A stretch of DNA of 59,674 nucleotides from Flavobacteriales bacterium (GCA_020435335.1 JAGQZT010000076.1:1-59674); one strand, 5' to 3'; positions 8,630 through 18,193 are shown, counted from the stretch's first letter. Notes: generated by a model from the sequence alone, not told the origin. Numbers and translations are program-made.

Positions 8630-9521
8630 AAAACTGACCAAATCAATCGCTTCCTTATTCAGGAAAACACCTCATTTTAAGGGTAAATTCAGAATTGCCA
8701 AAAGCATTCAGAATATCTTAATGGGTAAAAAAGACTGGACAGAACCCGAGTTTTTTATCCGGTTAAAAAATAAGACTTCCCTGTACATTGATGTCCGTTC
8801 CAAAACCCATCTGGTTCCTTTTTGGATCGGAAAAAGGGATCAGGAAATCATCTCCAAAATGATTAAACATGCTACCGAGGGAGCGGTTATTTTAGATGTT
8901 GGCGCCAACATCGGTTACTACGCACTGCCCATTGCCTATCATCTTCGTGGCAAAAAAGTATCCGTTCACGCTTTTGAACCGGTTACTTCCAACTACGAAA
9001 GCCTGATGAAAGGCATTCATAAAAATCAGGTAAGCGATTTTGTGGTGGCCAATAAAATTGCCCTGGGCGACAAAGCAGGATCGATAGACATCATTAAAAC
9101 GGAAAAAGGAAATAGTGGTAACGCTGTTCTTTCGATCAATAACGACGATTTCAAAGTGGATCGGGAGAGGGAAACGATCGAGATGATCACCTTCGACAGT
9201 TATGCCGATACAAATGCACTTAACCGTTGTGATTTCATTAAAATAGACATTGAAGGTGCCGAAATATTTTTTATTCAGGGCAGCATGAAAGCCATCAAAC
9301 AATTTCAGCCGCTCATCTTTGGCGAGTTCAACTCATACTTCATCAGTAAGTTCGGTTTTACTATACTCGATGTTTGGAATCTATTGGAACCGCTGGGATA
9401 TTCAGCCTATCTGGAAGATCACAACCGTCCGGCTACTTTTAGAAAAGTGAATCTGAAGGAGGGCATGGAAAACGTGCTGTTTGTTCCTCAAGGCAAAGAG
9501 GTGAGCCTTTGGACTGCCTGA
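8622..9521 (+). CDS. FkbM-family SAM-dependent methyltransferase
   Basis: A 299-residue cytoplasmic enzyme starting with GTG, which overlaps the preceding stop by 8 nt. The SAM-binding motif DVGANIG is at residues 92-98, followed by HAFEP about 20 residues on and the FkbM-type DFIKIDIEGAE segment near residue 205. Family members O-methylate sugars and other secondary metabolites; in this locus the acceptor is probably a glycan residue or nucleotide sugar (inference). It ends 3 nt before the stop of the convergent sulfotransferase, so transcription from the two sides meets here. Confidence 0.9.
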   Translation: MSEKLTKSIASLFRKTPHFKGKFRIAKSIQNILMGKKDWTEPEFFIRLKNKTSLYIDVRSKTHLVPFWIGKRDQEIISKMIKHATEGAVILDVGANIGYYALPIAYHLRGKKVSVHAFEPVTSNYESLMKGIHKNQVSDFVVANKIALGDKAGSIDIIKTEKGNSGNAVLSINNDDFKVDRERETIEMITFDSYADTNALNRCDFIKIDIEGAEIFFIQGSMKAIKQFQPLIFGEFNSYFISKFGFTILDVWNLLEPLGYSAYLEDHNRPATFRKVNLKEGMENVLFVPQGKEVSLWTA

Positions 9522-9524
9522 TAC

Positions 9525-10157
9525 TCACTTGAAAATCGGCCTGTAAATTTTATGGTACAAAAAGGCATACATCTTTTTGTAAAACAGCCACAGTTTCTTC
9601 TTGAAACTGTTCGGCGTTTTGGTATACAAGCCTTTATTGGCATGTGGAAGCGGCTCCTCCGGAACCGGAACTCCCAAAAAGGGACACAACTTCTCCCAAC
9701 CTTCTCCCGCCGTAAAATTGATAATCAGAAAATCATCGGGCCTATCGGCAAAATAAGCCTTCACCTCTTCCTGATGCTTTAAATAAACTTCTTTGAATCG
9801 AACCTCATTGTCTTTGGGAGCGCCATTCCCATACATGTAATCACGAATGGGTGTGGTGTCCTCATAAAAATGATTCAAACAGCTTTTGTACCAGGCATCC
9901 ACATCACGATCCGTCAGGATAAATTTGCTCCCCGGAAAGGCCTGATCCATTTCCTTGTACAACAGATGCCAGGGATCATCCTCAAAGGCGTCGTATTTTT
10001 CAGCCAGTTCTTTAAAAAACCGGACATTCCCGCTTATAAGTTCATGGGCATGGGCATTCTGCTGTCCGACAACCTGATAGCCCAGCTTATGGAGGGCTGT
10101 AGCCAAAGTTGACGTCCCCGTTTTGTGAAAGCCTAACCCGAAAACTTTTTGTTTCAT
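9525..10157 (-). CDS. Sulfotransferase family protein (paralogue B)
   Basis: A 210-residue protein, the only minus-strand gene in the 7.6-21.8 kb stretch. The PAPS-binding loop HKTGTST lies at about residues 11-17 and PGSKFILTDRDVDAWYKS is the likely 3'-phosphate site. Shared motifs (YKEMD, GSKFILT, YFADRPDD, then FLGVP) show that it is a diverged paralogue of the gene at 2257-2994 on the far side of the export genes. It likely sulfates the same polymer at another position or sugar (inference). It is divergent from the amidotransferase across a 109-nt spacer without a perfect promoter motif. Confidence 0.83.
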   Translation of the reverse strand: MKQKVFGLGFHKTGTSTLATALHKLGYQVVGQQNAHAHELISGNVRFFKELAEKYDAFEDDPWHLLYKEMDQAFPGSKFILTDRDVDAWYKSCLNHFYEDTTPIRDYMYGNGAPKDNEVRFKEVYLKHQEEVKAYFADRPDDFLIINFTAGEGWEKLCPFLGVPVPEEPLPHANKGLYTKTPNSFKKKLWLFYKKMYAFLYHKIYRPIFK

Positions 10158-10266
10158 GAAGTAAAACTAACACAATTTGAGATTTATTTCTCCTTTTAGT
10201 TTCCTTTTTCTGTTGTAAAATCGTAGTATTAGTACTTACTTTGTCATAAAGGAATCCAAACGCGAT

Positions 10267-11409
10267 ATGTCTGACGAAAAAGTTGTACAATGCTCGAAAA
10301 CCGTAATGGATAGTATGGCCGATCCCAACATCACATTTGATGAGAATGGGGTGTGCAATTACTATTACGAATATTTCGAAAAAGAGAGGAAGCACGTTAA
10401 AAAAGGTGCTGAAGGCGAAGCTTTTTTCAATGCCAAAATCGCACAGATTAAAGCCGCCGGAAAGAACAAAGAATACGACTGCATCCTGGGGCTGAGTGGA
10501 GGGGTAGACAGTTCATACCTGGCTTACATCGCGAAGCGGGAAGGGTTACGTCCGCTGGTGGTTCATTTCGACAATGGCTGGAACTCCAAACTGGCCGTTA
10601 AAAACATTGAAAACATTGTTTCCGTTCTGGGTTTTGACCTATTTACCTACGTCATCAACTGGGAAGAGTTCAAAGACCTGCAACTGGCTTATCTTAAGGC
10701 TTCGGTTATCGATATCGAAGTACTGACCGACCATGCTATTGCTGCTACACTCTATCAACTGGCTGCTCAACATAAGATCAACCACTTTTTGAGTGGATAC
10801 AACATCGTTACCGAAGCCATCCTGCCCAAAGCATGGGTATACAACAAGTTAGATTCCGTTAACATCAAGGCCATTCATAAAAAGTATGGCAAGGTGCCGT
10901 TAAAGAGCTTCCCTTTCCTGACCCCGGCGAAGAAACGGTATTATTCCCTGGCGTTGAAAATTGAGTCCGTTCCACTCCTGAACTACATCGATTACAACAA
11001 AGATCAGGTGAAGGAAATCCTTAAAAAAGAATTACACTGGGTAGACTATGGCGGAAAACACTACGAATCGGTATGGACCCGTTTTTATCAAGGCTACATC
11101 CTACCTGAAAAATTTAAGGTGGATAAACGAAAAGCCCATCTTTCTACTTTAATCTGTTCCGGACAAATCATGAAAGAACAGGCGCTTGAAGAGTTGAAAT
11201 TACCAATTTACGATCCGGAACAATTGAGCATCGACAAGGAATTCGTCCTCAAGAAACTCAACTTATCCGAGAAGGATTTTGACGCTCTGATGCATCTGCC
11301 ACCGGTTGAGCACACCCAATTTGAAACCGAGGTTTTTTCTTATTTTGACAAATACCCTGTTTTTAAGCCGTTAAGAGGCCTGTACGCTGCATTAAAACCT
11401 AAGAAATAA
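10267..11409 (+). CDS. N-acetyl sugar amidotransferase (WbpG/PseA-like), atypical zinc-site copy
   Basis: A 380-residue PP-loop enzyme. SGGVDSS (residues 77-83) is the ATP-pyrophosphatase loop; overall length and the FDENGVCNY entry match the WbpG/PseA family, which converts an acetamido to an acetamidino group using ammonia. The N-terminal cysteine pattern is CSKT and CNYY (C9, T12, C30, Y33) where the second copy at 42913-44109 has CSRC and CNYC, so two of the four candidate zinc ligands are absent. No HisH or HisF partner lies beside it, so it would need ammonia from the partners at 42-45 kb, act on another nitrogen donor, or have changed function. Confidence 0.87.
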   Translation: MSDEKVVQCSKTVMDSMADPNITFDENGVCNYYYEYFEKERKHVKKGAEGEAFFNAKIAQIKAAGKNKEYDCILGLSGGVDSSYLAYIAKREGLRPLVVHFDNGWNSKLAVKNIENIVSVLGFDLFTYVINWEEFKDLQLAYLKASVIDIEVLTDHAIAATLYQLAAQHKINHFLSGYNIVTEAILPKAWVYNKLDSVNIKAIHKKYGKVPLKSFPFLTPAKKRYYSLALKIESVPLLNYIDYNKDQVKEILKKELHWVDYGGKHYESVWTRFYQGYILPEKFKVDKRKAHLSTLICSGQIMKEQALEELKLPIYDPEQLSIDKEFVLKKLNLSEKDFDALMHLPPVEHTQFETEVFSYFDKYPVFKPLRGLYAALKPKK

Positions 11410-11416
11410 TACCTTT

Positions 11417-12529
11417 TTGTTTAGCTTCCAAAATAAAACCATTTTGATCCTGTCTCCCGAAGACTGGGGTGACAACCTGCTTTCCAAGCACCTTTACGCC
11501 CAGGCATTAAGTAAAAATAATAATGTGTATTTTCTGCACACGGTTCCCCACCCGAATCAAAAAGATTTTATAACCCGACAGGATTTAACTGACAACTTAC
11601 ATCTGCTGCATCTGAAAAGTGTCGTAAAAGGCATCTCCAAATTGCCTTACGCGGCCATCAAACTACAAAACAAATCCATCATCCGCAAAGTGTTAAAGGC
11701 GATCGGTCAACCACTCGATGTGGTCTGGAGCTTTGACCAGTCGAAATTCCAGGATTTGCGTCAGTTTAAGGCTCCAATTGCCATCTTTCACCCGGTGGAT
11801 TATATTGAAAAGGCTCTTTCTTACACGTCTCGAATTGCCAACAGTGCCGACCTGGTTCTTTCGGTATCTCAAAAAATTCTTGATAGCATTAACACGTCTT
11901 CTCAAAAACATTTCGTCAACCACGGGTTGGATGCCACTTTTCTTGAAGAAGTCGAACCTACCAGAACTCCCGGATACATTTTACCGGACAAAGTGAACAT
12001 TGCCTATGTCGGCAATTTACAGATCAAATTAATGGACTGGGATGCGTTAATCAATTCAGTAGCTTTAAATCCCGAACTGAATTTTGTGTTCATTGGTCCG
12101 GACAAGGCTTCAAACATTGGTGGAAATAAAAAATTTCATGAGCTCGATCAGATAAAAGCACTTCCGAACACGCATTTCACCGGAGCTCTTTCCAAAAAAG
12201 AACTGGCCCAAACACTACCATTTTTTGATGCTTTTATCATCAGCTACGACCATAACAAATTTCCCGTACACGTTTCCAACAGCCATAAAATCATGGAGCT
12301 GTTGAGTAGCGGGAAGGTCATTGTATCCAATTTCATTTCTACCTACGGTGATCAAGATTTACTGGAAATGACCATGGATAATACCCTGCTACCCGACAAG
12401 ATCAAAACCGTATGTCAACGGCTCGATCACTACAATGCACCGGAAAATCAGCTTAAACGAACTACTTTTGCCCGATCAAATACGTATGATAAGCAAATTG
12501 AACGAATAGAAATACTGCTCCAGGCATGA
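11417..12529 (+). CDS. GT-B fold glycosyltransferase (GT4-like)
   Basis: A 370-residue protein read from a TTG start 7 nt after the amidotransferase stop; no closer ATG keeps the N-terminal ILILSPEDWGDNLLSKHLY strand-loop intact. The C-terminal half carries a GT-B nucleotide-sugar pocket arrangement: IAYVGNLQIKLMDW, FIGPDKA, then FDAFIISYDHNKFPVHVSNSHKIMELLSSGK. Donor and acceptor are unknown. It overlaps the next glycosyltransferase by 4 nt (ATGA). Confidence 0.8.
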   Translation: MFSFQNKTILILSPEDWGDNLLSKHLYAQALSKNNNVYFLHTVPHPNQKDFITRQDLTDNLHLLHLKSVVKGISKLPYAAIKLQNKSIIRKVLKAIGQPLDVVWSFDQSKFQDLRQFKAPIAIFHPVDYIEKALSYTSRIANSADLVLSVSQKILDSINTSSQKHFVNHGLDATFLEEVEPTRTPGYILPDKVNIAYVGNLQIKLMDWDALINSVALNPELNFVFIGPDKASNIGGNKKFHELDQIKALPNTHFTGALSKKELAQTLPFFDAFIISYDHNKFPVHVSNSHKIMELLSSGKVIVSNFISTYGDQDLLEMTMDNTLLPDKIKTVCQRLDHYNAPENQLKRTTFARSNTYDKQIERIEILLQA

Positions 12530-13698
12530 AAATACTTTACATACCGGCAGATAACATCAGCGCAAACTTTTCACGCTCCTATCACATTGCAAAAAATTTG
12601 AGCACCCATTGTGAATTGTATCGCATCGTTTGGGCCGATAACCGAAGTGCTTTCTGGAAAGGAAAAAACGTCTCCTCCCTGAATGGCCTCCGGTGTTTCC
12701 TGAAGTCACTTTTTCAAAAAACCCGGATCGTTCAGTCGAACGACTTTGGTTTTGAAGTCTACACTTCCGTTTTCATCTCAGCATTTATTGGCCGCCTTGT
12801 CGGTAAATACCGCGCTCTGATCTGGATGAGAAGACACAACCTGAAAAGCCTGAAAAAAGTATACGACAAGATTCAGCCCGACCTTATTTTTCATGCTGAC
12901 GGCTACTATTTCTTCCCCGCACTTCAAAACAACATTCCGGAATATGCGGACCTCCAGGACGACATCAATTGGAACAACATTCCGGCAGGTAACCTGACCG
13001 ATGCACGCCGGTATTATACGGATCAGTTTCGGGTTTCCAGGATTAATTTCATTGTATCGGAAAGTGCTAAGAAAAGTGTTACCGAACATATCACAGCTTC
13101 TTTCGAACCGATAAGCAACGGCGCTGATTTTGCCGCCATCGCTCAAATCACTTCATCCCAAAAAGAAGCATTCCGTAAAAAATACCGCATTGCCGGCAAT
13201 AAAAAAATTGCATCTTACATTGGAGGCGCCCACAAGTTCGATCTGAAATTTACTGAAAAACTACTGGATCAGGCAGCCCGGGATTTACCGGACCTCCTGT
13301 TTGTACTTGCCGGAAATATCCCCGTAATTAATAAACCTAATGCTGTTTTTACCGGCATCCTTCCGAACGAAGAGGCCAACGTGCTTTACGCCGTTTCTGA
13401 TCTGGGTCTTACTTTAAAAAATACAGCCGATAACGATTTCATCTACAACTCCGTTCCGTTGAAGTTTGTCCAGTATGCCGCTGCCCGAAAACCGATTGTC
13501 ACGTTCCCGGTGAAATGGTCGGTAGACGCCGGTTTCCCAAACATCGTTCACATCAACAATGAAGATGTGGAAACCTGGACCCGTGAAATGAAATTGTTCC
13601 TGGAGAATTTCGAATGGAAAACAGATTATGATTTAATTTGGGAAAAATACGACTGGAAAAACATCGGTAAAACCATTTTCGATAAGCTGAAAAAATAA
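12526..13698 (+). CDS. GT-B fold glycosyltransferase
   Basis: A 390-residue soluble protein with an N-terminal domain opening MKILYIPADNISANFSRSY and a C-terminal donor domain with YIGGAHKFDLKFTEKLL, LPDLLFVLAGN and a late VPLKFVQYAAARKPIVTF segment where GT4/GT1-type enzymes bind the nucleotide sugar. It is coupled by an ATGA overlap to the previous glycosyltransferase and followed after 2 nt by the Wzy-like gene. Sequence signals are weaker than in classical GT4 enzymes, so the call rests on fold-like features plus context. Confidence 0.75.
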   Translation: MKILYIPADNISANFSRSYHIAKNLSTHCELYRIVWADNRSAFWKGKNVSSLNGLRCFLKSLFQKTRIVQSNDFGFEVYTSVFISAFIGRLVGKYRALIWMRRHNLKSLKKVYDKIQPDLIFHADGYYFFPALQNNIPEYADLQDDINWNNIPAGNLTDARRYYTDQFRVSRINFIVSESAKKSVTEHITASFEPISNGADFAAIAQITSSQKEAFRKKYRIAGNKKIASYIGGAHKFDLKFTEKLLDQAARDLPDLLFVLAGNIPVINKPNAVFTGILPNEEANVLYAVSDLGLTLKNTADNDFIYNSVPLKFVQYAAARKPIVTFPVKWSVDAGFPNIVHINNEDVETWTREMKLFLENFEWKTDYDLIWEKYDWKNIGKTIFDKLKK

Positions 13699-13700
13699 CC

Positions 13701-15023
13701 ATGAGAGTAGACCTTCAACATAGTTTTATCCGGCTTTTCATTGTTTCCCTAGTCTGGTTGTTACTCGAAGGAGTTTTTAGAAAATGGCTGTTTTATAGTC
13801 TGGCCGGCCCACTGTTCTACATCAAATATTTATTGTTCGGCCTCACTTACGCGACCTTCTTACTGGGAAAATACCCCGTTATGAAAGTAAAACACGTTTA
13901 TCAGTTTTTTATCCTGTTATACATCCTACTCTGCATTTACGGCTTTTTTAATAACCGGAACGAAAACCCTATAATCGTTGCCATTGTGGGATTAACGGTT
14001 CACCTACTCTTTCTTCCCCTCACCCATACAACTCAGTTCTTATTCAGGAACCTGAAAAAATTCGGCACATTCACCAAGATCATCACCTACCTGGCTTTTC
14101 CTTTATGTATTCTGGGAATGGTTCAGTTTTACTTGCCCACCGACCACCCTATAAACGGATTTGTAAACGAAGAACAACTGATCTCGCGAGTATCCGGATT
14201 TACGCGGATTTCATCTATCTTTTCTTTCGTGAAAATTTTCAATGCCTACCTGCTGTTTAGCATCACCTACCTGACCGGCGCCATATTGAACAAGTTATTA
14301 AAAGGTCAGTCCATCCTTCTTGAATCGGCTGCCGTTTTCCTCCTCATCGTAAATATGTTCATGACCGGATCACGACTTCCGCTTGGTTTAATGTTGCTAA
14401 ACTTCCTGATAATCGGGGGATATGTGTTTATAAGTTTCTCCAATCTCCGAAAAACAGTAGTGGTTGTTTTTACACTCGGGATTATCTCACTAACTACCAT
14501 GTACTTTACAACCGACCTCTTTAACGACCCCGTAGATGCTACAATCGACAGGTTTGAGAAAGCCGAAGAAAGGCACCGAACCGAAAGTACGGGATATACG
14601 GATATCGTATTGAGGATTGAAGACCGGCTTGACATCTTTAAATTCAGTAAATATGCCGGATGGTTCGGATATGGTATCGGGATGGCCTATCAGGGAAATT
14701 TCGGATTTATTAAACACCCGATTCCTTTTTATTTTGAAGAGGAAGGGGAACGGATCGTGCTTGAGCTGGGGATACTTGGAGGCATCATCGTTGTGTTGAT
14801 GCGACTCGCCCTGTTCATATTTGCCTTTCAGATTCTGCGATGGACCACTTCCGTAGAAATCAAACTGCTATTATTGCCTTTGCTTTTGTACATTCTGCCC
14901 GGTATCTTTACCATCCAAAACACGACTTACAGTTACATGGAAAATTTCTTTTATTATCTGGCTATCGGCCTGATCATTGCGCTTTACAAAATCCAACAAA
15001 AAGAACTCAGAAAGCATCATTGA
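13701..15023 (+). CDS. Wzy-like O-antigen polymerase/ligase family membrane protein
   Basis: A 440-residue polytopic protein with about ten to twelve hydrophobic segments and a large hydrophilic loop around residues 275-350, the layout of Wzy polymerases and WaaL ligases. Such proteins are too divergent to name by motif; the loop and the position between glycosyltransferases make a polymerase or ligase the best reading. Bacteroidota exosortase loci often carry a Wzy-like gene, so its presence 5.5 kb after the exosortase fits. Its stop codon overlaps the TTG start of the next gene. Confidence 0.75.
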   Translation: MRVDLQHSFIRLFIVSLVWLLLEGVFRKWLFYSLAGPLFYIKYLLFGLTYATFLLGKYPVMKVKHVYQFFILLYILLCIYGFFNNRNENPIIVAIVGLTVHLLFLPLTHTTQFLFRNLKKFGTFTKIITYLAFPLCILGMVQFYLPTDHPINGFVNEEQLISRVSGFTRISSIFSFVKIFNAYLLFSITYLTGAILNKLLKGQSILLESAAVFLLIVNMFMTGSRLPLGLMLLNFLIIGGYVFISFSNLRKTVVVVFTLGIISLTTMYFTTDLFNDPVDATIDRFEKAEERHRTESTGYTDIVLRIEDRLDIFKFSKYAGWFGYGIGMAYQGNFGFIKHPIPFYFEEEGERIVLELGILGGIIVVLMRLALFIFAFQILRWTTSVEIKLLLLPLLLYILPGIFTIQNTTYSYMENFFYYLAIGLIIALYKIQQKELRKHH

Positions 15024-16000
15024 AAGTACTATTCCTACATAGAGCCAAAAATTTCGGAGGGCATAGTTTTGAACAACTCTTTACCACCATCAAAAAACAA
15101 CTGAATGCAGTTGAGGTTTCCGATTTCTATGACAAGACCCATTCTTCTTTCAGAAAAAACCTGAAAGCCATAAAAAATATCCCGTGCGACGTGATCCACA
15201 TCACCGGAGGGATTGGGTATTACGCCATCTTCCTTCCGACTGAGAAGACCATCCTGACCGTTCATGACACCAACCACTATGAGTTTGATCTGAAAGGGAT
15301 AAAAAAATGGATTTACGGGTGGGCGATCTACCGTTTACCCATCCGAAACGTAAAGTACGTCACCGTTGTATCGGAGCATACCAAACAGAATCTGATCCGC
15401 TTTTTCGGTGTAAATGAGGCTAAAATCAAGGTGATCCACAACTGTTACCCGGATGAGTTCAAAGCACACCCAAAATCTGAAGCTGAATCGCCGTTCAGAT
15501 TACTTCAGATTGGCACCAAACCTAACAAAAATATCCACCGGTTAGCTGAAGCCATCAAAGGATTACCCGTTGAGTTGACTATCATCGGAAAAATGAATTC
15601 GACACTGGAGCAATCACTAATCGGCAATAACATTAATTTTATCCTCAAGCAAAACCTCAACCGACAAGAAATGTTACAGGAATACATCAATTGCGACCTG
15701 GTTACTTTTGTTTCCCTGCGTGAAGGATTTGGATTGCCCATCATCGAAGCCAATGCCGTAGGGCGGCCCGTGATCACATCATCCGTTTCCTCCATGCCTG
15801 AAGTAGCAGGCGATGCCGCCTTGTTGGTTAATCCTTTCAATGTGGATGACATCCGCGAAGGAATCATGCGGCTGATGGAAGATGAACCTTTACGCGCCAC
15901 ATTGGTCGCAAAAGGATTTGAAAATGCTAAACACTATTCTCCGGAATCCATTGCCGGACTTTACCAAAATGTGTATCAAGAAATGATTTCTAATGGCTGA
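15020..16000 (+). CDS. GT4-family glycosyltransferase
   Basis: A 326-residue enzyme when started at the TTG (15020) that overlaps the Wzy-like stop as TTGA. An upstream in-frame ATG at 14840 would extend through the end of the membrane protein gene and adds no family-like sequence, so it is rejected. The N-terminus (KVLFLHRAKNFGGHSFEQLF) and the C-terminal signature VSLREGFGLPIIEANAVGRPV, with the conserved ExGLPxxE pattern, mark a retaining GT-B enzyme of family 4. It overlaps the following acetyltransferase start by 8 nt. Confidence 0.9.
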   Translation: MKVLFLHRAKNFGGHSFEQLFTTIKKQLNAVEVSDFYDKTHSSFRKNLKAIKNIPCDVIHITGGIGYYAIFLPTEKTILTVHDTNHYEFDLKGIKKWIYGWAIYRLPIRNVKYVTVVSEHTKQNLIRFFGVNEAKIKVIHNCYPDEFKAHPKSEAESPFRLLQIGTKPNKNIHRLAEAIKGLPVELTIIGKMNSTLEQSLIGNNINFILKQNLNRQEMLQEYINCDLVTFVSLREGFGLPIIEANAVGRPVITSSVSSMPEVAGDAALLVNPFNVDDIREGIMRLMEDEPLRATLVAKGFENAKHYSPESIAGLYQNVYQEMISNG

Positions 16001-16994
16001 AGAATTCGACTATAAGATCATAACCCGGAACAGCGGCGAACAGCACTTTAAAGCATTACTGGAAAATGCCGCATTCATTCACAACCGTGAAATGGATTCT
16101 TTGAACTGGCTAAAATGGAAATATTTCTCCAGTCCGTTCGGCGATTGTATCGTAGTTATGGCATACAGCAAGTCCGGGGAATTAGCCGGTGAAATCTCAT
16201 TCGGCCGATACGAATTTATGGATAATGGCAACCCCGTTAAAGCGATCTACTCCTACCAAACCATGGTACATCCGAACTTTCAGCGCCGGGGATTATTCAG
16301 CAGCCTAACCAATAAAGTGATTGAAATAGCGAAAGAAGAGGCTGTGGATGTTATTTTCAACTTCCCGAATCACAACAGCTATCAACCCTTTTTGAAGCTT
16401 CAGTTCAAGCCTCTGAACGGATTAAAATACTGGATTTCTCCGGGCGCATTCGGAAGTTTTATCCGACAATTTAATCCTATGGCCTTGAGGAAACCTTTTT
16501 TAGTGAATAAAATCAGTGAGCACAATTCCCTTACCCTCGAGCATTTTGACCGCCTGGCTAAAGGGGTTCATGCCTATGCTTTTCCAAATACACTTTACCC
16601 CAATCGGACTTATGACTTCCTGAAATGGCGTTTTTTCACCTATGCCATGCACCATTATGAGGTCATTGAATCTGAACTCGGATGGGCCATTGTGAGGGTT
16701 GGAAAACGAGGTGGATTTACGGAAGCTCAGATCATGGATGTTTTTCCGAATGCCGAATTTGATAAAAAGTTCCTCCGTTCCATCAAAACGAACATCCGTA
16801 AAAAACTGAAGGTCGGTCTGATCATCTTCAACATGTCCGAAGCTCACCCGTTAAACAGAATCATGGCCGGAACCGGATTTATTTCACTGCCGAATAAGCT
16901 TAAATTTTGCGTATATCCTCTAAATAATACCGGAAACAAGTACCTTTCCGGAGAGAACTGGATCATCACAGCTACAGAATTTCACCGGTATTGA
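15993..16994 (+). CDS. GNAT-family N-acetyltransferase
   Basis: A 333-residue protein with the GNAT acetyl-CoA-binding motif A in YQTMVHPNFQRRGLFSSLT (Q97-R98-R99-G100). A longer-than-usual C-terminal half may be a second GNAT-like lobe, as in FemAB/FemX-type proteins. It probably acylates an amino sugar or an amino group on the glycan (inference). Coupled to the previous and next genes by 8-nt and 4-nt overlaps. Confidence 0.8.
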   Translation: MAEEFDYKIITRNSGEQHFKALLENAAFIHNREMDSLNWLKWKYFSSPFGDCIVVMAYSKSGELAGEISFGRYEFMDNGNPVKAIYSYQTMVHPNFQRRGLFSSLTNKVIEIAKEEAVDVIFNFPNHNSYQPFLKLQFKPLNGLKYWISPGAFGSFIRQFNPMALRKPFLVNKISEHNSLTLEHFDRLAKGVHAYAFPNTLYPNRTYDFLKWRFFTYAMHHYEVIESELGWAIVRVGKRGGFTEAQIMDVFPNAEFDKKFLRSIKTNIRKKLKVGLIIFNMSEAHPLNRIMAGTGFISLPNKLKFCVYPLNNTGNKYLSGENWIITATEFHRY

Positions 16995-18136
16995 ACAGGA
17001 AACCCGACATATTGATCTTCATCGACTGGTTTTTTCCGGGATTTAAAGCCGGTGGCCCGATCAAATCCGTATCAAACATCGTCAATGCACTTCATTCCGA
17101 TTTTAATTTCTTCATCATCACGTCCGACCGGGACATTGATGATCCTGAACCGTATAAAAATACACCGCTCAACACCTGGATTGAAAAAGAAAAGTATAAA
17201 ATAGCCTACCTGTCGCCGGAAAAGCGGCAGGCTTTTATCCGTCATACCATTAACAATACCGATTTCGATGTCTATTATTTCAACAGTCTGTATTCGAAAC
17301 CTTTTACACTCGATCCTTTCAGGCTGATCAAAAAAACCAAAAAGAATCCGAAATTGATCATCGCTCCCAGAGGAATGCTTGGAAAAGGAGCACTGAAGAT
17401 CAAAGCATTAAAAAAGAAAGTATTCCTGACCGTTACAAAAGTCAGCGGTTTCTTTCAGGGGGTAAGCTGGCATGCAACCGATGCCGAAGAGGTGGAAGAT
17501 ATTCAACTGGCCTTCGGCAATAAAACGAGCATTGTTCAGGTTCCGAACATTGCCCTGATCAAAATCCGGGAACACTTGATTAAAAAATCGAAAGGAAATT
17601 TAAAATTGGTTTTTTTCTCCCGGATCACTCCGAAAAAAAACCTCTACTATGCCCTGGAACTGCTTCAGCAACTGTCAAATGAACACACCATTTCCCTCGC
17701 CATATATGGATCCATTGAAGATCAGGCATATTGGGAAAAATGTAATGCCTTCATACAGAAGAATCACTTGAATGCCGAATATCACGGTGTGCTCGTTCCC
17801 GAATTGGTTAAGTCAATCTTATGCGAATACCACTTCCTCCTGCTCCCTACCCTCCATGAAAATTACGGGCACGTTATCGCAGAAGCACTTACAGCCGGTT
17901 GCGGATTAATTATCAGCACCAACACACCCTGGAGGGATCTCGATCGTATAGAGGTCGGATGGGATTCCGAATTGAGCAGGCCCGAAGATTTCCGGCAAGC
18001 CATTTTAAAGGCTTATGAAATGGATCAGATTACTTATGATCGTTACCGGGCAAATTGTTATACATTTATTGAACAAGAAACTCAACGCCAAAATGCCGTT
18101 GAACTGACTAAAAAAATGTTTTTAGAGCGCTTTTAA
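16991..18136 (+). CDS. GT4-family glycosyltransferase
   Basis: A 381-residue GT-B enzyme read from TTG, whose TTGA overlaps the stop of the acetyltransferase. The start ILIFIDWFFPGFKAGGPIKS is the glycine-rich first loop of GT4 enzymes; the donor domain has LVFFSRITPKKNLYYALELL and LLPTLHENYGHVIAEALTAG. These retaining transferases add one sugar from a nucleotide donor at the cytoplasmic face. Specificity is not visible. It ends 57 nt before the carbamoyltransferase. Confidence 0.9.
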   Translation: MNRKPDILIFIDWFFPGFKAGGPIKSVSNIVNALHSDFNFFIITSDRDIDDPEPYKNTPLNTWIEKEKYKIAYLSPEKRQAFIRHTINNTDFDVYYFNSLYSKPFTLDPFRLIKKTKKNPKLIIAPRGMLGKGALKIKALKKKVFLTVTKVSGFFQGVSWHATDAEEVEDIQLAFGNKTSIVQVPNIALIKIREHLIKKSKGNLKLVFFSRITPKKNLYYALELLQQLSNEHTISLAIYGSIEDQAYWEKCNAFIQKNHLNAEYHGVLVPELVKSILCEYHFLLLPTLHENYGHVIAEALTAGCGLIISTNTPWRDLDRIEVGWDSELSRPEDFRQAILKAYEMDQITYDRYRANCYTFIEQETQRQNAVELTKKMFLERF

Positions 18137-18193
18137 TCCCTATTCTAACAATGGAATTCATAATTTAGAGCACTGAAAAAGGAAGAAAGGAAC

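Noticed and set aside
14840..15019. Longer start for the GT4 gene at 14840 (60 extra codons)
   Set aside because: The extra stretch lies wholly within the Wzy-like gene and has no glycosyltransferase-like sequence; the TTG at 15020 gives the normal N-terminus.
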